The translations under genes were made by a program, and so were the position numbers. Under the pieces are notes generated by a model that ran no database searches, was not told the origin of the DNA, and saw only the letters and a program-made list of their open reading frames with translations. A stretch of DNA of 64,000 nt, taken from assembly GCA_964458555.1 (NCBI GenBank), contig CAYWJH010000002.1, forward strand, positions 27,257-91,256, written 5' to 3'. Position 1 is the stretch's first letter, and every line of letters starts with the position of its first letter. Origin of the DNA: SLST01 sp964458555 (GTDB taxonomy: Bacteria; Spirochaetota; Spirochaetia; DSM-27196; SLST01). Below are positions 1 through 8,577 of this stretch, in pieces.

Positions 1-2
1 AC

Positions 3-1610
3 ACCGGACTGATCGTCGAGACCGCCGACGACGTCACCGACATGCGTGCGATCGGGTACGACGTGCTCGACGACGGGTTCGAGATCGAGTTCGAAGGCGG
101 CTACGCGCTCTCGCTGCTGATCGCGGCCGATCCGACGCGCGAGCTCCAGCTCCGGCTCGAGCTGCCCGACCAGCCTGAAGGCCTGCGCGAGGTCTCGATC
201 CCCTTCGACCACTCCGGGACGCCGATCGACGCCGAGACGGCGCGGACGAGCTTCATCACGCTCGGCATCGGAGACGACGAGTACTACTTCACCGCGCCGC
301 CCCGCGCGTCGATCGACCTCGAAAACCGCAAGATCGTCCTCGAGCCGGAGGCCGCAGGACAGGCCATTCGCTACGTCGAGGCGACCGAAGGCGACCCGAC
401 CAGGGTCGTCGGTTGGTTCGAGGACGAGACGCTGGCGATCGCAGACGCCGAGTACGCCCAGACGATCGGCTCGTGGGTCGAATCGGCCTACGACGGCTGG
501 GCGAGCGGACGGTACAATGCAACCCGGTTGACCTGGGACGGACCGGGAGGCTTTGCGAGCTTCAGCGAGGAGACGCTCGCGGCGTACCTCGCCGAAGCGT
601 GGGCGCGCGACGAGTACGATCGGGCGTTCACGGAGATGCGCCGCGCGACCGACCTGCACGCCGACGAGCTCTCGCTCCTCTCCGCGCCCTTCCTGGGGAA
701 CCTGGACGAGATCCGCGAGCGCTTCATCGAGAACGACCGTGCCCGAATCGACCTGCTCGAAGAGCAGCTCGACTCCGAGGATGCCACGCTGTTTCGACGT
801 CCGTCGGTCTTTCTCCTCGCCGCCGATCGCGGCAGCGAAGAGCTCTACAGCCGATTGCTCGAGTTCACGCGTGGGGTCGAGCTTCGCAGCCTCGACCTCG
901 AAAGCGCGATCGGGCTGCTGCGCAACCTCTTCCTCGAGCCCCTCCCCGACGACCGCGCGACGTCGGCCGCGCTGCGCAGCGTCGACCTGATCCAGCTGAA
1001 ACTGCTCGGCGCGATCGTGCGTACGGACGCGGGATTCTTCGTCCAGACCTCACCGGGGCAGATCGACCTCTACCAGAGCGCGGTCGCCGGCGCGGTGCTC
1101 GACGCCTACGGTTCGTCGCGCGGAGACCGGACGATGACGACGATCGGTCGCAATCTGGTCGCGTCGGTGCTCTCGCTCGCCGACGCCAACGGGATGACGC
1201 CCTCCTCGCTCCTCGTACGAGGCGAGACCGTGGAGACTGCCGAGGGCGCGATCGCGCCCGAGCGTCTCTACCCCCTCCTCGCCGAGGCGCCGAACTATCC
1301 GCGAGAGGTATCGCTCTACGAGGAGGCCGGGAGCGGCACGTGGATCTGGACGATCGTCAACGTCCGCCCGATCCGCATGAGCGAATCCGAGTGGCGCTTC
1401 GAGCTCGCCTACCCTCGCCTGCGCACGTACTACCTCGTCGTGCAGGGGGTCCCGACGTTCGAGCAGATGGAGCTCTTCGGCCAGTCCTGGCGCGACGCGC
1501 CGGACTTCGAGATCTATAGCAAGGGGCGATACTACGACCCGCAGACCGACACGCTCATCATCAAGTACTACGACGACTCCGTCCGTCGCGAGATGGCGGT
1601 GTTCTTCTGA
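3..1610 (+). CDS. Unknown protein, 5' end cut off by the window
   Basis: I do not recognise this protein. The frame is open from the first bases of the window (from position 3) and runs to TGA at 1608-1610, so the true start lies outside; the first ATG inside is at 42. At least 536 residues are encoded. The sequence is rich in acidic residues and in short beta-like stretches at both ends, with a more helical middle (roughly residues 170-330 of the visible part). No cysteine-rich motif, transmembrane segment or catalytic signature is visible. The histidine phosphatase gene starts on the last base of the stop codon (TGATG), so the two are probably translationally coupled. A secreted or periplasmic protein is possible, but the signal region is not in the window. 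Confidence 0.7.
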   Translation, partial: TGLIVETADDVTDMRAIGYDVLDDGFEIEFEGGYALSLLIAADPTRELQLRLELPDQPEGLREVSIPFDHSGTPIDAETARTSFITLGIGDDEYYFTAPPRASIDLENRKIVLEPEAAGQAIRYVEATEGDPTRVVGWFEDETLAIADAEYAQTIGSWVESAYDGWASGRYNATRLTWDGPGGFASFSEETLAAYLAEAWARDEYDRAFTEMRRATDLHADELSLLSAPFLGNLDEIRERFIENDRARIDLLEEQLDSEDATLFRRPSVFLLAADRGSEELYSRLLEFTRGVELRSLDLESAIGLLRNLFLEPLPDDRATSAALRSVDLIQLKLLGAIVRTDAGFFVQTSPGQIDLYQSAVAGAVLDAYGSSRGDRTMTTIGRNLVASVLSLADANGMTPSSLLVRGETVETAEGAIAPERLYPLLAEAPNYPREVSLYEEAGSGTWIWTIVNVRPIRMSESEWRFELAYPRLRTYYLVVQGVPTFEQMELFGQSWRDAPDFEIYSKGRYYDPQTDTLIIKYYDDSVRREMAVFF

Positions 1611-2305
1611 TGCGCGTACCCGCCTTCCACACGCTGCCGCACGCGTGCGAGTTCTACTTCGTGCGCCACGGCGAAAGCGAGAGCAACGCCGAAGGTCGTA
1701 TCCAGGGTCACCTCGATTCGCCGCTCTCGGAGCTGGGCCGATCGCACGCGCGGGCGGCCGCGCGATGGCTCGAGACGCGGGGGATCGACGCGATGCTCAC
1801 CTCGCCGCTCTCGCGCGCGAGCGAGACCGCGCAGGTGATCGCGCGGCGTGTCGGCGTGACCGCGGTCGAAGAGCTCGCCGCGTTGATCGAGCTCGATACG
1901 GGCCGATTTTCCGGCGAGCGCCTGCGCGACGTCGCGACCGCCGACGAGGAGCTCTTCCGGCGGTTCCGCGTGCACAGCTGGGAGGCCGTGCCGGAGGCCG
2001 AGCGGATCGCGTCGCTCCAACGGCGCGCTCGTTCGGTCTGGGACCACCTCATCGAGCTCGCGCACAACGGCCGTCGGCGAATCGCGAGCGTCACGCACGG
2101 CGGGATGATCCAGTGGCTCATCAAGGCGACGGTGGGCGCCGACGAGCAGCGGTGGATGCCGCTGTTCGAGACGTCCAACTGCGGGATATTCCTCTTCGCC
2201 GCCGAATCGACCATGCCCGCCTCGTCCGCCGGAGACGATCCGCCGACGCCGGGAACCGGCTACTTCGGGAGCTGGAAGCTGATCAACTCGGTGCCCTACG
2301 AGTAG
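1610..2305 (+). CDS. Histidine phosphatase family protein (phosphoglycerate mutase-like)
   Basis: 231 residues. The protein belongs to the histidine phosphatase superfamily: the phosphohistidine motif RHGESESN is near residue 19, followed by the usual GRIQGHLDSPLSELG stretch, the SPLSRASETAQ segment and a second catalytic histidine in VTHGGMIQ. This order is that of cofactor-dependent phosphoglycerate mutases and of alpha-ribazole, fructose-2,6-bisphosphate and broad-specificity phosphatases. The substrate cannot be told from sequence. The length fits the monomeric phosphatase members. It overlaps the upstream unknown gene by one base and converges on xylB. A 7-bp GC hairpin lies between the two stop codons. 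Confidence 0.88.
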   Translation: MRVPAFHTLPHACEFYFVRHGESESNAEGRIQGHLDSPLSELGRSHARAAARWLETRGIDAMLTSPLSRASETAQVIARRVGVTAVEELAALIELDTGRFSGERLRDVATADEELFRRFRVHSWEAVPEAERIASLQRRARSVWDHLIELAHNGRRRIASVTHGGMIQWLIKATVGADEQRWMPLFETSNCGIFLFAAESTMPASSAGDDPPTPGTGYFGSWKLINSVPYE

Positions 2306-2315
2306 CGCCCGTCGC

Positions 2316-2334
2316 CGCGGCCCGGCCGGCCGCG
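2316..2334. terminator. Candidate GC hairpin between convergent genes
   Basis: CGCGGCC at 2316-2322 pairs with GGCCGCG at 2328-2334 around a 5-nt loop. It sits in the 34-bp gap between the convergent histidine phosphatase and xylB genes. There is no T tract on either strand, so it is only a weak candidate for a bidirectional terminator. Confidence 0.3.
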
Positions 2335-2339
2335 CGATC

Positions 2340-3851
2340 CTACCCCAGCGCCCGCCGGAGCACGTCCTTCCAGTGCGCGAAGGCGCGGTCGTAGGCGGCC
2401 TGGACGTCGCCGGGCAGCTCGTCGGGGCTGAAGCGCTGCGCGACCGTGAGCCCCTTGAACGCGTCCTCCGGCGAAGCGAAGACGCCGGCGCCGATACCGG
2501 CGCCGCGCGCGGCGCCCTCGGCGCCGTCGGTGGAGTAGAGCTCGACGGTGGTCTTGCTCACCGCGGAGAAGGCGGTACGGAAGAGCGGGCTCTGGAACAT
2601 GTTCGCGTTGCCGGCCTTGATGAGGTCGATCTGCATGCCCATGTCGCGCATGATCTCGAGCCCGTACCCGAGCGCGAAGACGACGCCCTCCTGACCGGCG
2701 CGAAGCAGGTGCTCGCGGCGGTGGACGTTGAAGTTCAGCGCGTGGATCGACGCGCCGATGTCGTTGTTCTCGAGCGTCCGCTCGGCCCCGTTGCCGAAGG
2801 GCAGGACGACGAGGCCTTCGCTGCCGATCGGCGCCTGCTCGGCGATCTCGTTGATGTCGCCGTACGAGGTGGTGCCGAAACTGTTGTCGACCGTGTTCTG
2901 CTTGAGCCAGCGGTTGCAGATACCCGTGCCGTTGACGCACATCAGCACGCCGTAGCGCTTTCGGTCTGGCGCGTGGTTGACGTGCACGAAGGTGTTCACG
3001 CGCGAGCGCTCGTCGTAGGCGGGCCGGTCGACGACGCCGTAGACGACGCCCGAGGTGCCGGCGGTGGCGGCGAGCTCACCGGGCTCGAGCACGCTCAGGC
3101 TGAGCGCGTTGTTCGGCTGATCGCCGGCGCGGTAGGAGACGGGAGTACCCTCGGGTACTCCGAGCTCCTTCGCCGCCTCCGCGGTGACCGTGCCGTGGTC
3201 GCCGAAGCTCTCGCGATACTCGGGCAGGACGTCGTGGTCGAAGCCGTAGTAGTCGAGCAGGAACTCGGCCGGCGCCTCGTTGCGGGAGTCCCAGAGGATA
3301 CCCTCGGAGAGGCCGCTCGCGGTCGTGTAGAGCTCGCCGGTCATCCGGTAAGCGAGGTAGTCGCCCGGGAGCATCATCTTCCAGACCGACTCGTAGAGCT
3401 GCGGCTCCTCGTTCTTCACCCAGGCGAGCTTTGCGGCGGTGAAGTTGCCCGGCGAGTTGAGCAGGCGCGAGAGCGTCTCGGACTCGCCGAGGTCGGAGAA
3501 CGCCTTCTCGCCGTAGGGGATGGCGCGGCTGTCGCACCAGATAATGGAGGGACGGAGCACCGTCCTGTTCTTGTCGATCACGACGAGGCCGTGCATCTGG
3601 TAGGAGATGCCGATCGCGCCCACGGCATCCAGAGCCGCCGCGTGCTTCTCGCGGAGCATCCCCACGGCCCGACGCATGTGCTCCCACCAGAGCTCCGGGT
3701 CCTGCTCGGCCCAGCCGGGCTGCTTCGCGACCATGTCCAGCTCGGTCTCCGGCGAAGTCGCGCTTGCGACCGAGCGGCCGGTGGCCACCTCGAGGAGGCT
3801 CGCCTTGATCGAGCTCGACCCGACGTCGAATCCCAGCAGATAGTCGGCCAT
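2340..3851 (-). CDS. xylB: Xylulokinase
   Basis: 503 residues. The enzyme phosphorylates D-xylulose to xylulose 5-phosphate with ATP and acts in the cytoplasm. It is an FGGY-family kinase: the N-terminal phosphate-1 motif reads LLGFDVGSSSIKASL, substrate contacts are QMHGLV and the following WCDSRA, and GDQPNNA near residue 235 carries the catalytic aspartate. The adenosine-side motif near the C-terminus reads GAEGAARGAG. Length fits the family. The start MADYLLGF is chosen because it aligns with the domain and lies 1 bp after the tkt stop (TAG-T-ATG). Co-transcription with tkt sends the product directly into the pentose phosphate pathway. No xylose isomerase or transporter is in the window, so another ketopentose is a possible substrate. 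Confidence 0.9.
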   Translation of the reverse strand: MADYLLGFDVGSSSIKASLLEVATGRSVASATSPETELDMVAKQPGWAEQDPELWWEHMRRAVGMLREKHAAALDAVGAIGISYQMHGLVVIDKNRTVLRPSIIWCDSRAIPYGEKAFSDLGESETLSRLLNSPGNFTAAKLAWVKNEEPQLYESVWKMMLPGDYLAYRMTGELYTTASGLSEGILWDSRNEAPAEFLLDYYGFDHDVLPEYRESFGDHGTVTAEAAKELGVPEGTPVSYRAGDQPNNALSLSVLEPGELAATAGTSGVVYGVVDRPAYDERSRVNTFVHVNHAPDRKRYGVLMCVNGTGICNRWLKQNTVDNSFGTTSYGDINEIAEQAPIGSEGLVVLPFGNGAERTLENNDIGASIHALNFNVHRREHLLRAGQEGVVFALGYGLEIMRDMGMQIDLIKAGNANMFQSPLFRTAFSAVSKTTVELYSTDGAEGAARGAGIGAGVFASPEDAFKGLTVAQRFSPDELPGDVQAAYDRAFAHWKDVLRRALG

Positions 3852-3852
3852 A

Positions 3853-5823
3853 CTACGCCTCGATCGCTCGCTGCAGGTTCTCGGCGGTGAAGCCGAGATA
3901 CTCGGCGACCTCGCCCCCGGGGCCCGATTCGCCAAACCGGTCGAGCGCGAACACGTTCTCGCTGCCGGAGGCGATCGCCTGCCATCCGAAGCTCACGCCC
4001 ACCTCCGCGGCGACGACCTTCACGCCGGCCGGGAAGAGCGCGGTGCGGAAGCTCTCATCCTGTTCGCGCAGCCGCTCCATCGACACGACGGAGACGACCC
4101 GCACCTTCCGGCTCGACTTCTCGGCCGCCTCGCGCGCGAGGCTCACCTCGCTGCCGGTCGCCGCGACGACGACGTCCGGGGTGCCATCGGTATCTTTCAC
4201 GACGTAGGCGCCGCGTCGCGCCTCGCGCTTCCATCCTTCCGGTTTCGCGTAGTTGACGAGGTTCTGCCGCGTGAGCAGCAGCGCCGTGGGGCCCTCGAGC
4301 CGCTCCATCGCCATGAGCCACGCCTCCGCCGTTTCTTCCTCGTCACCCGGCCTGATGACGGCCACGTTGGGAATCGTGCGCAGCGCCGCGGCGTGCTCGA
4401 CGGGTTGATGCGTCGGGCCGTCTTCGCCGACGAAGATCGAGTCGTGCGTGAAGACGTAGACGACCGGAAGGCCCATGATCGCGGCGAGCCGGATCGACGG
4501 CCGCATGTAGTCTGAAAAGACGAGGAAGGTCGCGCAGAACGGCCGGAAGAGGCCGTAGAGCGCGAGCCCGTTGGTCACCGCGCCCATGGCGTGCTCGCGG
4601 ACGCCGAAGTTTATCGTGCGTCCGGTGGGCGTCTCGGTCGTGAAGACCCCGTGCTGGGGCATCGCGGTGATGTTCGACGCGGCGAGATCCGCCGCCCCCC
4701 CAATGAAGCCCGGCACCGTGTCCGCGATCGCGTTGAGAACCGTGCCGCTCGCCTTGCGCGTAGCGTTCTTGCCGCCCACCTCGTAGTCAGGAAGCTTCAC
4801 GTCCTTCAGGTAGTCGACGCTGCCGGCGCGCGTTGCGTCCCACTGTTTCGCGAGCTCGGGGTTCTCGTTTCGCCACGCGTCGAACTCGGTCTTCCACGCG
4901 TCGTGGGCCTTCTGAAGCTCGCCCGCGCGGGCGGCGAAGTGCGCGGTCGCGTCGGGATGGATGAAGAACTCCTGGTCCTCCTCGAGACCCAGATTCTTCC
5001 GCGTCGCCTTGATCTCGTCCTCGCCGAGCGGGGCGCCGTGCACGCCGCTCGTCCCTGCCTTGTTCGGGGATCCCTTCCCGATGACCGTGCGCATCACGAT
5101 CAGGCTGGGCTTGTCGGTCACCGATTTCGCCTTCTCGATCGCCTTCTCGATCGCCTTCGCATCGTACCCGTCCACGTGCTGGACGTGCCAGCCGTACGCC
5201 TCGAAGCGCGCGCCGACGTCTTCGGTGAAGGTCATGTCGGTACTGCCGTCGATCGAGATATCGTTATCGTCGTAGAAGACGGTCAGTCGGCCCAGGCCCA
5301 GGTGCCCCGCGAACGAGCACGCCTCCGAGGAGACGCCTTCCATCATATCGCCGTCTCCGGCGAGGGCGTAGGTGTAGTGATCGACGACCGTACGCTTCCC
5401 GGTGTTGTACGTGGCGGCGGCCATCCGTTCGGCGATCGCCATGCCCACGGCGTTCGAGATGCCCTGCCCGAGTGGCCCGGTCGTCGTTTCGATCCCTACG
5501 GTGTGCCCGTACTCCGGATGGCCCGGCGTCTTCGAGCCGACCTGCCGGAATCGCTTGAGCTCGGCAAGCGGCAGATCGAACCCGGCGAGATGGAGCAACG
5601 AGTAGAGAAACATCGACCCGTGTCCGGCGGAGAGAACGAAGCGGTCACGGTTCGGCCAGGCAGGATCGGCGGGGTCGTACGTCATCACGTCGCCGTAGAG
5701 AAGCGCGCCGAGCTCCGCGCATCCCATCGGCAGGCCGGGGTGCCCCGAGTTCGCCGCCTCGACGGCGTCCATCGAGAGCGATCGAATAGAGAGTGCAATG
5801 GCGTCTATCTGTGCCTGATCCAT
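3853..5823 (-). CDS. tkt: Transketolase
   Basis: 656 residues. The enzyme is thiamine diphosphate dependent and transfers two-carbon units between xylulose 5-phosphate and aldose phosphates. Visible signatures are ANSGHPGLPMG at the N-terminus, the cofactor motif starting GDGDMMEGV and ending with DDNDISIDG, and the FGVREHAMGAVTNG segment of the pyrimidine-binding domain, followed by HDSIFVGEDGPTHQP. Length matches bacterial transketolases. The ATG at 5823 is preceded by GGAGG with good spacing and by a sigma-70-type promoter. The gene heads a tkt-xylB operon and is divergent from leuB. Confidence 0.96.
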   Translation of the reverse strand: MDQAQIDAIALSIRSLSMDAVEAANSGHPGLPMGCAELGALLYGDVMTYDPADPAWPNRDRFVLSAGHGSMFLYSLLHLAGFDLPLAELKRFRQVGSKTPGHPEYGHTVGIETTTGPLGQGISNAVGMAIAERMAAATYNTGKRTVVDHYTYALAGDGDMMEGVSSEACSFAGHLGLGRLTVFYDDNDISIDGSTDMTFTEDVGARFEAYGWHVQHVDGYDAKAIEKAIEKAKSVTDKPSLIVMRTVIGKGSPNKAGTSGVHGAPLGEDEIKATRKNLGLEEDQEFFIHPDATAHFAARAGELQKAHDAWKTEFDAWRNENPELAKQWDATRAGSVDYLKDVKLPDYEVGGKNATRKASGTVLNAIADTVPGFIGGAADLAASNITAMPQHGVFTTETPTGRTINFGVREHAMGAVTNGLALYGLFRPFCATFLVFSDYMRPSIRLAAIMGLPVVYVFTHDSIFVGEDGPTHQPVEHAAALRTIPNVAVIRPGDEEETAEAWLMAMERLEGPTALLLTRQNLVNYAKPEGWKREARRGAYVVKDTDGTPDVVVAATGSEVSLAREAAEKSSRKVRVVSVVSMERLREQDESFRTALFPAGVKVVAAEVGVSFGWQAIASGSENVFALDRFGESGPGGEVAEYLGFTAENLQRAIEA

Positions 5824-5852
5824 GAGTTCCTCCGAGATCGATTTCGGCCCGT

Positions 5853-5881
5853 ATCATAGCAGGGCACGCCGAAGGTGTCAC
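5853..5881 (-). promoter_or_regulatory. tkt promoter
   Basis: On the minus strand GTGACA (5881-5876) and TATGAT (5858-5853) are separated by 17 bp. Transcription would start near 5846, giving a leader of about 23 nt that holds the GGAGG ribosome site of tkt. Confidence 0.65.
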
Positions 5882-5887
5882 GGCGCG

Positions 5888-5938
5888 GGGCTGCGGCTTC
5901 CGCGGGCTGCGGCTTCCGCGGGCTGCGGCGGCTTCCGC
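5888..5938 (+). repeat. Three tandem GC-rich repeats in the tkt-leuB intergenic region
   Basis: The unit GGGCTGCGGCTTCCGC occurs at 5888-5903 and 5904-5919, and a third copy with an extra CGG at 5920-5938. Each unit contains the inverted repeat GCGG-CTT-CCGC, so the array can form three small hairpins. It lies between the divergent tkt and leuB promoters and reaches into the leuB -35 region. It may be an operator, a slippage-prone simple array or nothing functional. Confidence 0.7.
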
Positions 5939-5952
5939 AGCCGCGCCCCTGC

Positions 5953-5961
5953 TGATACAAT
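5953..5961 (+). promoter_or_regulatory. leuB extended -10 element
   Basis: TGATACAAT is an extended -10 (TG-N-TACAAT, hexamer 5956-5961). Only 6 nt separate it from the leuB ATG at 5968, so the expected start of transcription falls on the start codon. No Shine-Dalgarno sequence is present. The -35 region lies in the tandem repeats and matches consensus poorly. Confidence 0.55.
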
Positions 5962-5967
5962 CGGCCC

Positions 5968-7059
5968 ATGCGTATTGCACTCCTCCCCGGCGACGGAATC
6001 GGTCCGGAAGTCATGGCCGAAGCGGTCAAGGCGCTCGAAGCGGTCTCGCGCGTCTTCTCGGTGCCGATCGAGAGCGACGAGGCTGACGTGGGCGGCATCG
6101 CGATCGACAACCACGGCACCGCGCTGCCCGAGACGACGCTCGAGACCTGCCGCAACGCAGACGCGGTGCTCTTCGGGTCGGTCGGAGGCCCGAAGTGGGA
6201 GTCGCTCCCGCCCGACCAGCAGCCCGAGCGCGCGGCGCTCCTGCCGCTGCGCAAGATCTTCGGGCTGTTCGCGAACCTCCGCCCGGCGATCATCTTCCCG
6301 GAGCTCGTGGGAGCCTCGCCGATCCGCGGCGACATCATCGGCGACGGGCTCGACCTGCTCGTCGTCCGCGAGCTCACCGGCGGCATCTACTTCGGCGAGC
6401 CGAAGTCGCGCGACGCCAACCGCGGCATGGATACGATGGTCTACACGCGCGAGGAGATCGAGCGGATCGCGCGCGTCGGCTTCGAGGCGGCGCGCGCGCG
6501 GAGCAAACGCCTCTGCTCGATCGACAAGGCGAACGTCCTGCAGACGATGGTTCTGTGGCGCGAGGTCGTGACCGACGTCGCGAAGGAGTTCCCCGACATC
6601 GAGCTCTCGCACATGTACGTGGACAACGCGGCGATGCAGCTCGTCCGAAATCCGCGCCAGTTCGACGTGCTGCTGTGCGGTAACATGTTCGGCGACATCC
6701 TCTCCGACGAGGCGTCGATGATCACCGGATCGCTCGGGCTGCTGCCGAGCGCCTCGCTCGCCGAGTCGCGTCCCGCCAGCCTCGAGAACCCGATCTTCGG
6801 GCTCTACGAACCGGCAGGCGGTTCGGCCCCGGATATCGCCGGACGCGGCATCGCGAACCCGATAGCGCAGATCCTGTCCGCCGCGCTCATGCTGCGGCAC
6901 AGCTTTGGCATGGAAGAGGCCTACCGGGCGATCACGAACGCGGTTGCGCAGACGCTCCGCGCCGGCTACCGCACCGCCGACATCACGGAGGCAGGCGAGA
7001 CCGCGGTGGGAACCGCGGAGATGGGAAACCAGATCGCCGAGCGGGTTATCGCGGGGTAG
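5968..7059 (+). CDS. leuB: 3-isopropylmalate dehydrogenase
   Basis: 363 residues. It oxidises and decarboxylates 3-isopropylmalate with NAD+, the third step of leucine synthesis. The protein begins MRIALLPGDGIGPEVMAEA, has the LRKIFGLFANLRP stretch and the LTGGIYFGEPK loop, a metal/substrate site around SHMYVDNAAMQL, the NMFGDILSDEAS motif with metal-binding aspartates, and the nucleotide-binding EPAGGSAPDIAGRGIANP. Length is normal. It stands alone and convergent with the his genes; leuA, leuC and leuD are not in the window. The mRNA is predicted to be leaderless. Confidence 0.95.
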   Translation: MRIALLPGDGIGPEVMAEAVKALEAVSRVFSVPIESDEADVGGIAIDNHGTALPETTLETCRNADAVLFGSVGGPKWESLPPDQQPERAALLPLRKIFGLFANLRPAIIFPELVGASPIRGDIIGDGLDLLVVRELTGGIYFGEPKSRDANRGMDTMVYTREEIERIARVGFEAARARSKRLCSIDKANVLQTMVLWREVVTDVAKEFPDIELSHMYVDNAAMQLVRNPRQFDVLLCGNMFGDILSDEASMITGSLGLLPSASLAESRPASLENPIFGLYEPAGGSAPDIAGRGIANPIAQILSAALMLRHSFGMEEAYRAITNAVAQTLRAGYRTADITEAGETAVGTAEMGNQIAERVIAG

Positions 7060-7096
7060 CGGCTGGACGTGCGCGGTTCCCGGCCGGCGCGGAGGC

Positions 7097-7777
7097 CTAC
7101 CGGCGCTCGAGCTCGGCGGCGATCTCGTCGAGCGAAATCGCCTCGCTCTCGAGCAGCACGAGCAGGTGGTAGAGCAGGTCGGCGGTCTCGCTCGTGAGCG
7201 TCTCGCGCGTCGAGGCGAGCAGGAGCTCGACCGCTTCCTCGCCCGTCTTCTTGCGGATTTTCTCGGATCCCGATGTGAACAGATGAGTGGTGTAGCTGCC
7301 TTCGGGGAGCTCGGCGTGCCGCTCGGCGACGAGCGCCGCGAGCTCGGTCAGGACGCGGCCGATGCGCGTCGCCCCGTCGGTGTCGCCGCGAGAGGCGGCG
7401 TCTCCGCTCGGCGCGCCCGCCCCCGGGCCCGCGTCACCGCCGTGGGTCGCGTCCTGAGTTTCGTCTGCGTCCGGCCCGGCCGCACCGTAGTCGGCCGCGT
7501 CGACCTCTTCGCCGAGCACCGCCTCGTACCACGTCCCGCGGTCGGCGATCGTGACGGCGGTCTGTTCGTAAAACGGAAGCAGCCTCCCCGTTCCGGGGTG
7601 GAGCGCCCACAGGTGTCCCCGCTCGATCGTCTTGCGGAAGCCCTTCGGGTTCTCTTCGAGCACGCCGACGGGACGTCCGTCCGGAGCGCAGACGACGAGC
7701 GGGCGGTTTTCTCGATCGGCGCCGACAGGGGCGGAGCCCGCGCCGCCGGGGGCCGATCCGTCGGTCGCGCCGCCCAT
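7097..7777 (-). CDS. hisE: Phosphoribosyl-ATP pyrophosphatase (HisE) with a degenerate HisI-like N-terminus
   Basis: 226 residues from the ATG at 7777. The C-terminal ~95 residues are HisE: RIGRVLTELAALVAERHAE, then GSEKIRKKTGEEAVELLLA and ETADLLYHLLVLL, the usual EE..E..D metal-binding pattern of the pyrophosphohydrolase. It removes pyrophosphate from phosphoribosyl-ATP in histidine synthesis. Residues ~15-70 resemble the first half of HisI (PRA cyclohydrolase; compare PKGFRKTIERGHLWALH), but the metal-binding CDxD block and later cysteines are missing, and the two parts are joined by a Gly/Ala/Asp-rich linker. The HisI step is therefore probably not done here. The ATG overlaps the hisA stop by one base (TGATG), so hisA and hisE are co-translated. 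Confidence 0.85.
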   Translation of the reverse strand: MGGATDGSAPGGAGSAPVGADRENRPLVVCAPDGRPVGVLEENPKGFRKTIERGHLWALHPGTGRLLPFYEQTAVTIADRGTWYEAVLGEEVDAADYGAAGPDADETQDATHGGDAGPGAGAPSGDAASRGDTDGATRIGRVLTELAALVAERHAELPEGSYTTHLFTSGSEKIRKKTGEEAVELLLASTRETLTSETADLLYHLLVLLESEAISLDEIAAELERR

Positions 7778-8526
7778 CACCACTCCATCACGTCGGTGCC
7801 GGCGGCGACGGGGTCCTTGAAGACCTCGGCGAGGTCGATCGTGCCCTCGTAGATTGCCTTGCCTACGATGACCCCCACGACGTTCGACCGCGCCGCCGAG
7901 CGTACTTTCTCCAGATCGTCCATCGAGCCGATGCCGCCGCTGAGGATCACCGGCAGCCCGGAGGCGTCGGCCATCGCGTTGGTGCGGTCGACGTCGGGGC
8001 CTCCCATGGTCCCGTCGCGGTCGATGCTCGTGTAGACGATGCCGGTCACGCGGGCCTCCTTCGCGCGGGCGGCGAGATCGGTATCCTGGTACTGCGTCTC
8101 TTTCTCCCAGCCGGAGATGCGGACAGTGCCCTCGAGCGCGTCGATCCCCACGAGGAAGACGTCTCCGTAGTGGGCCACCCAGCCGGCGACGTTCTCGGGC
8201 CGGCGCGCGAAGGCGGTACCAACGACGAGCCGGTCGATGCCCAGGTCGAGCAATTCCTCAATGTCCTCGTCGCGCCGGATCCCACCGCCGAGCTGGATCG
8301 TCGCGTCGACGGCACGCCGAATCTTGCGGATCTTCTTGCGGTTCGCCCGGCTGTCGCCGCGCGCGGCGTCGAGGTCGACGACGTGGATGCGCCGCGCACC
8401 GGCGTCGGCGAACTTCCGAGCCATCACGACGGGGTCCTTCTCGTAGACGGTAGCCTCCTGGTAATCGCCGCGGACGAGGCGGACGCACTCGCCGCCCAGG
8501 ATGTCGATTGCAGGTATGATGGTCAT
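7777..8526 (-). CDS. hisA: Phosphoribosylformimino-5-aminoimidazole carboxamide ribotide isomerase (HisA)
   Basis: 249 residues, a TIM barrel. It carries out the Amadori isomerisation of ProFAR to PRFAR in histidine synthesis. The N-terminus MTIIPAIDILGGECVRLVRGD carries the catalytic base Asp in PAIDI; VVDLDAARG, QLGGGIR, the second catalytic Asp in TSIDRDGTMGG, and SGGIGSMDDL are all as expected. HisF is excluded because the first strand reads PAIDILGG rather than a CLD-type sequence. A GGGAGGG ribosome site and a TATATT -10 box lie upstream. It is co-transcribed with the hisE-like gene. Confidence 0.95.
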   Translation of the reverse strand: MTIIPAIDILGGECVRLVRGDYQEATVYEKDPVVMARKFADAGARRIHVVDLDAARGDSRANRKKIRKIRRAVDATIQLGGGIRRDEDIEELLDLGIDRLVVGTAFARRPENVAGWVAHYGDVFLVGIDALEGTVRISGWEKETQYQDTDLAARAKEARVTGIVYTSIDRDGTMGGPDVDRTNAMADASGLPVILSGGIGSMDDLEKVRSAARSNVVGVIVGKAIYEGTIDLAEVFKDPVAAGTDVMEW

Positions 8527-8551
8527 GGCGCCCTCCCACCGATGTCCCTGG

Positions 8552-8557
8552 AATATA
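8552..8557 (-). promoter_or_regulatory. hisA -10 element
   Basis: TATATT reads on the minus strand at 8557-8552, in the 51-bp gap between the kinase stop and hisA. The -35 position (TAGCAG, overlapping the kinase stop codon) is weak. The leader would be about 20 nt and includes GGGAGGG. Confidence 0.4.
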
Positions 8558-8577
8558 CGAAAAACGCCGGGACGCTG

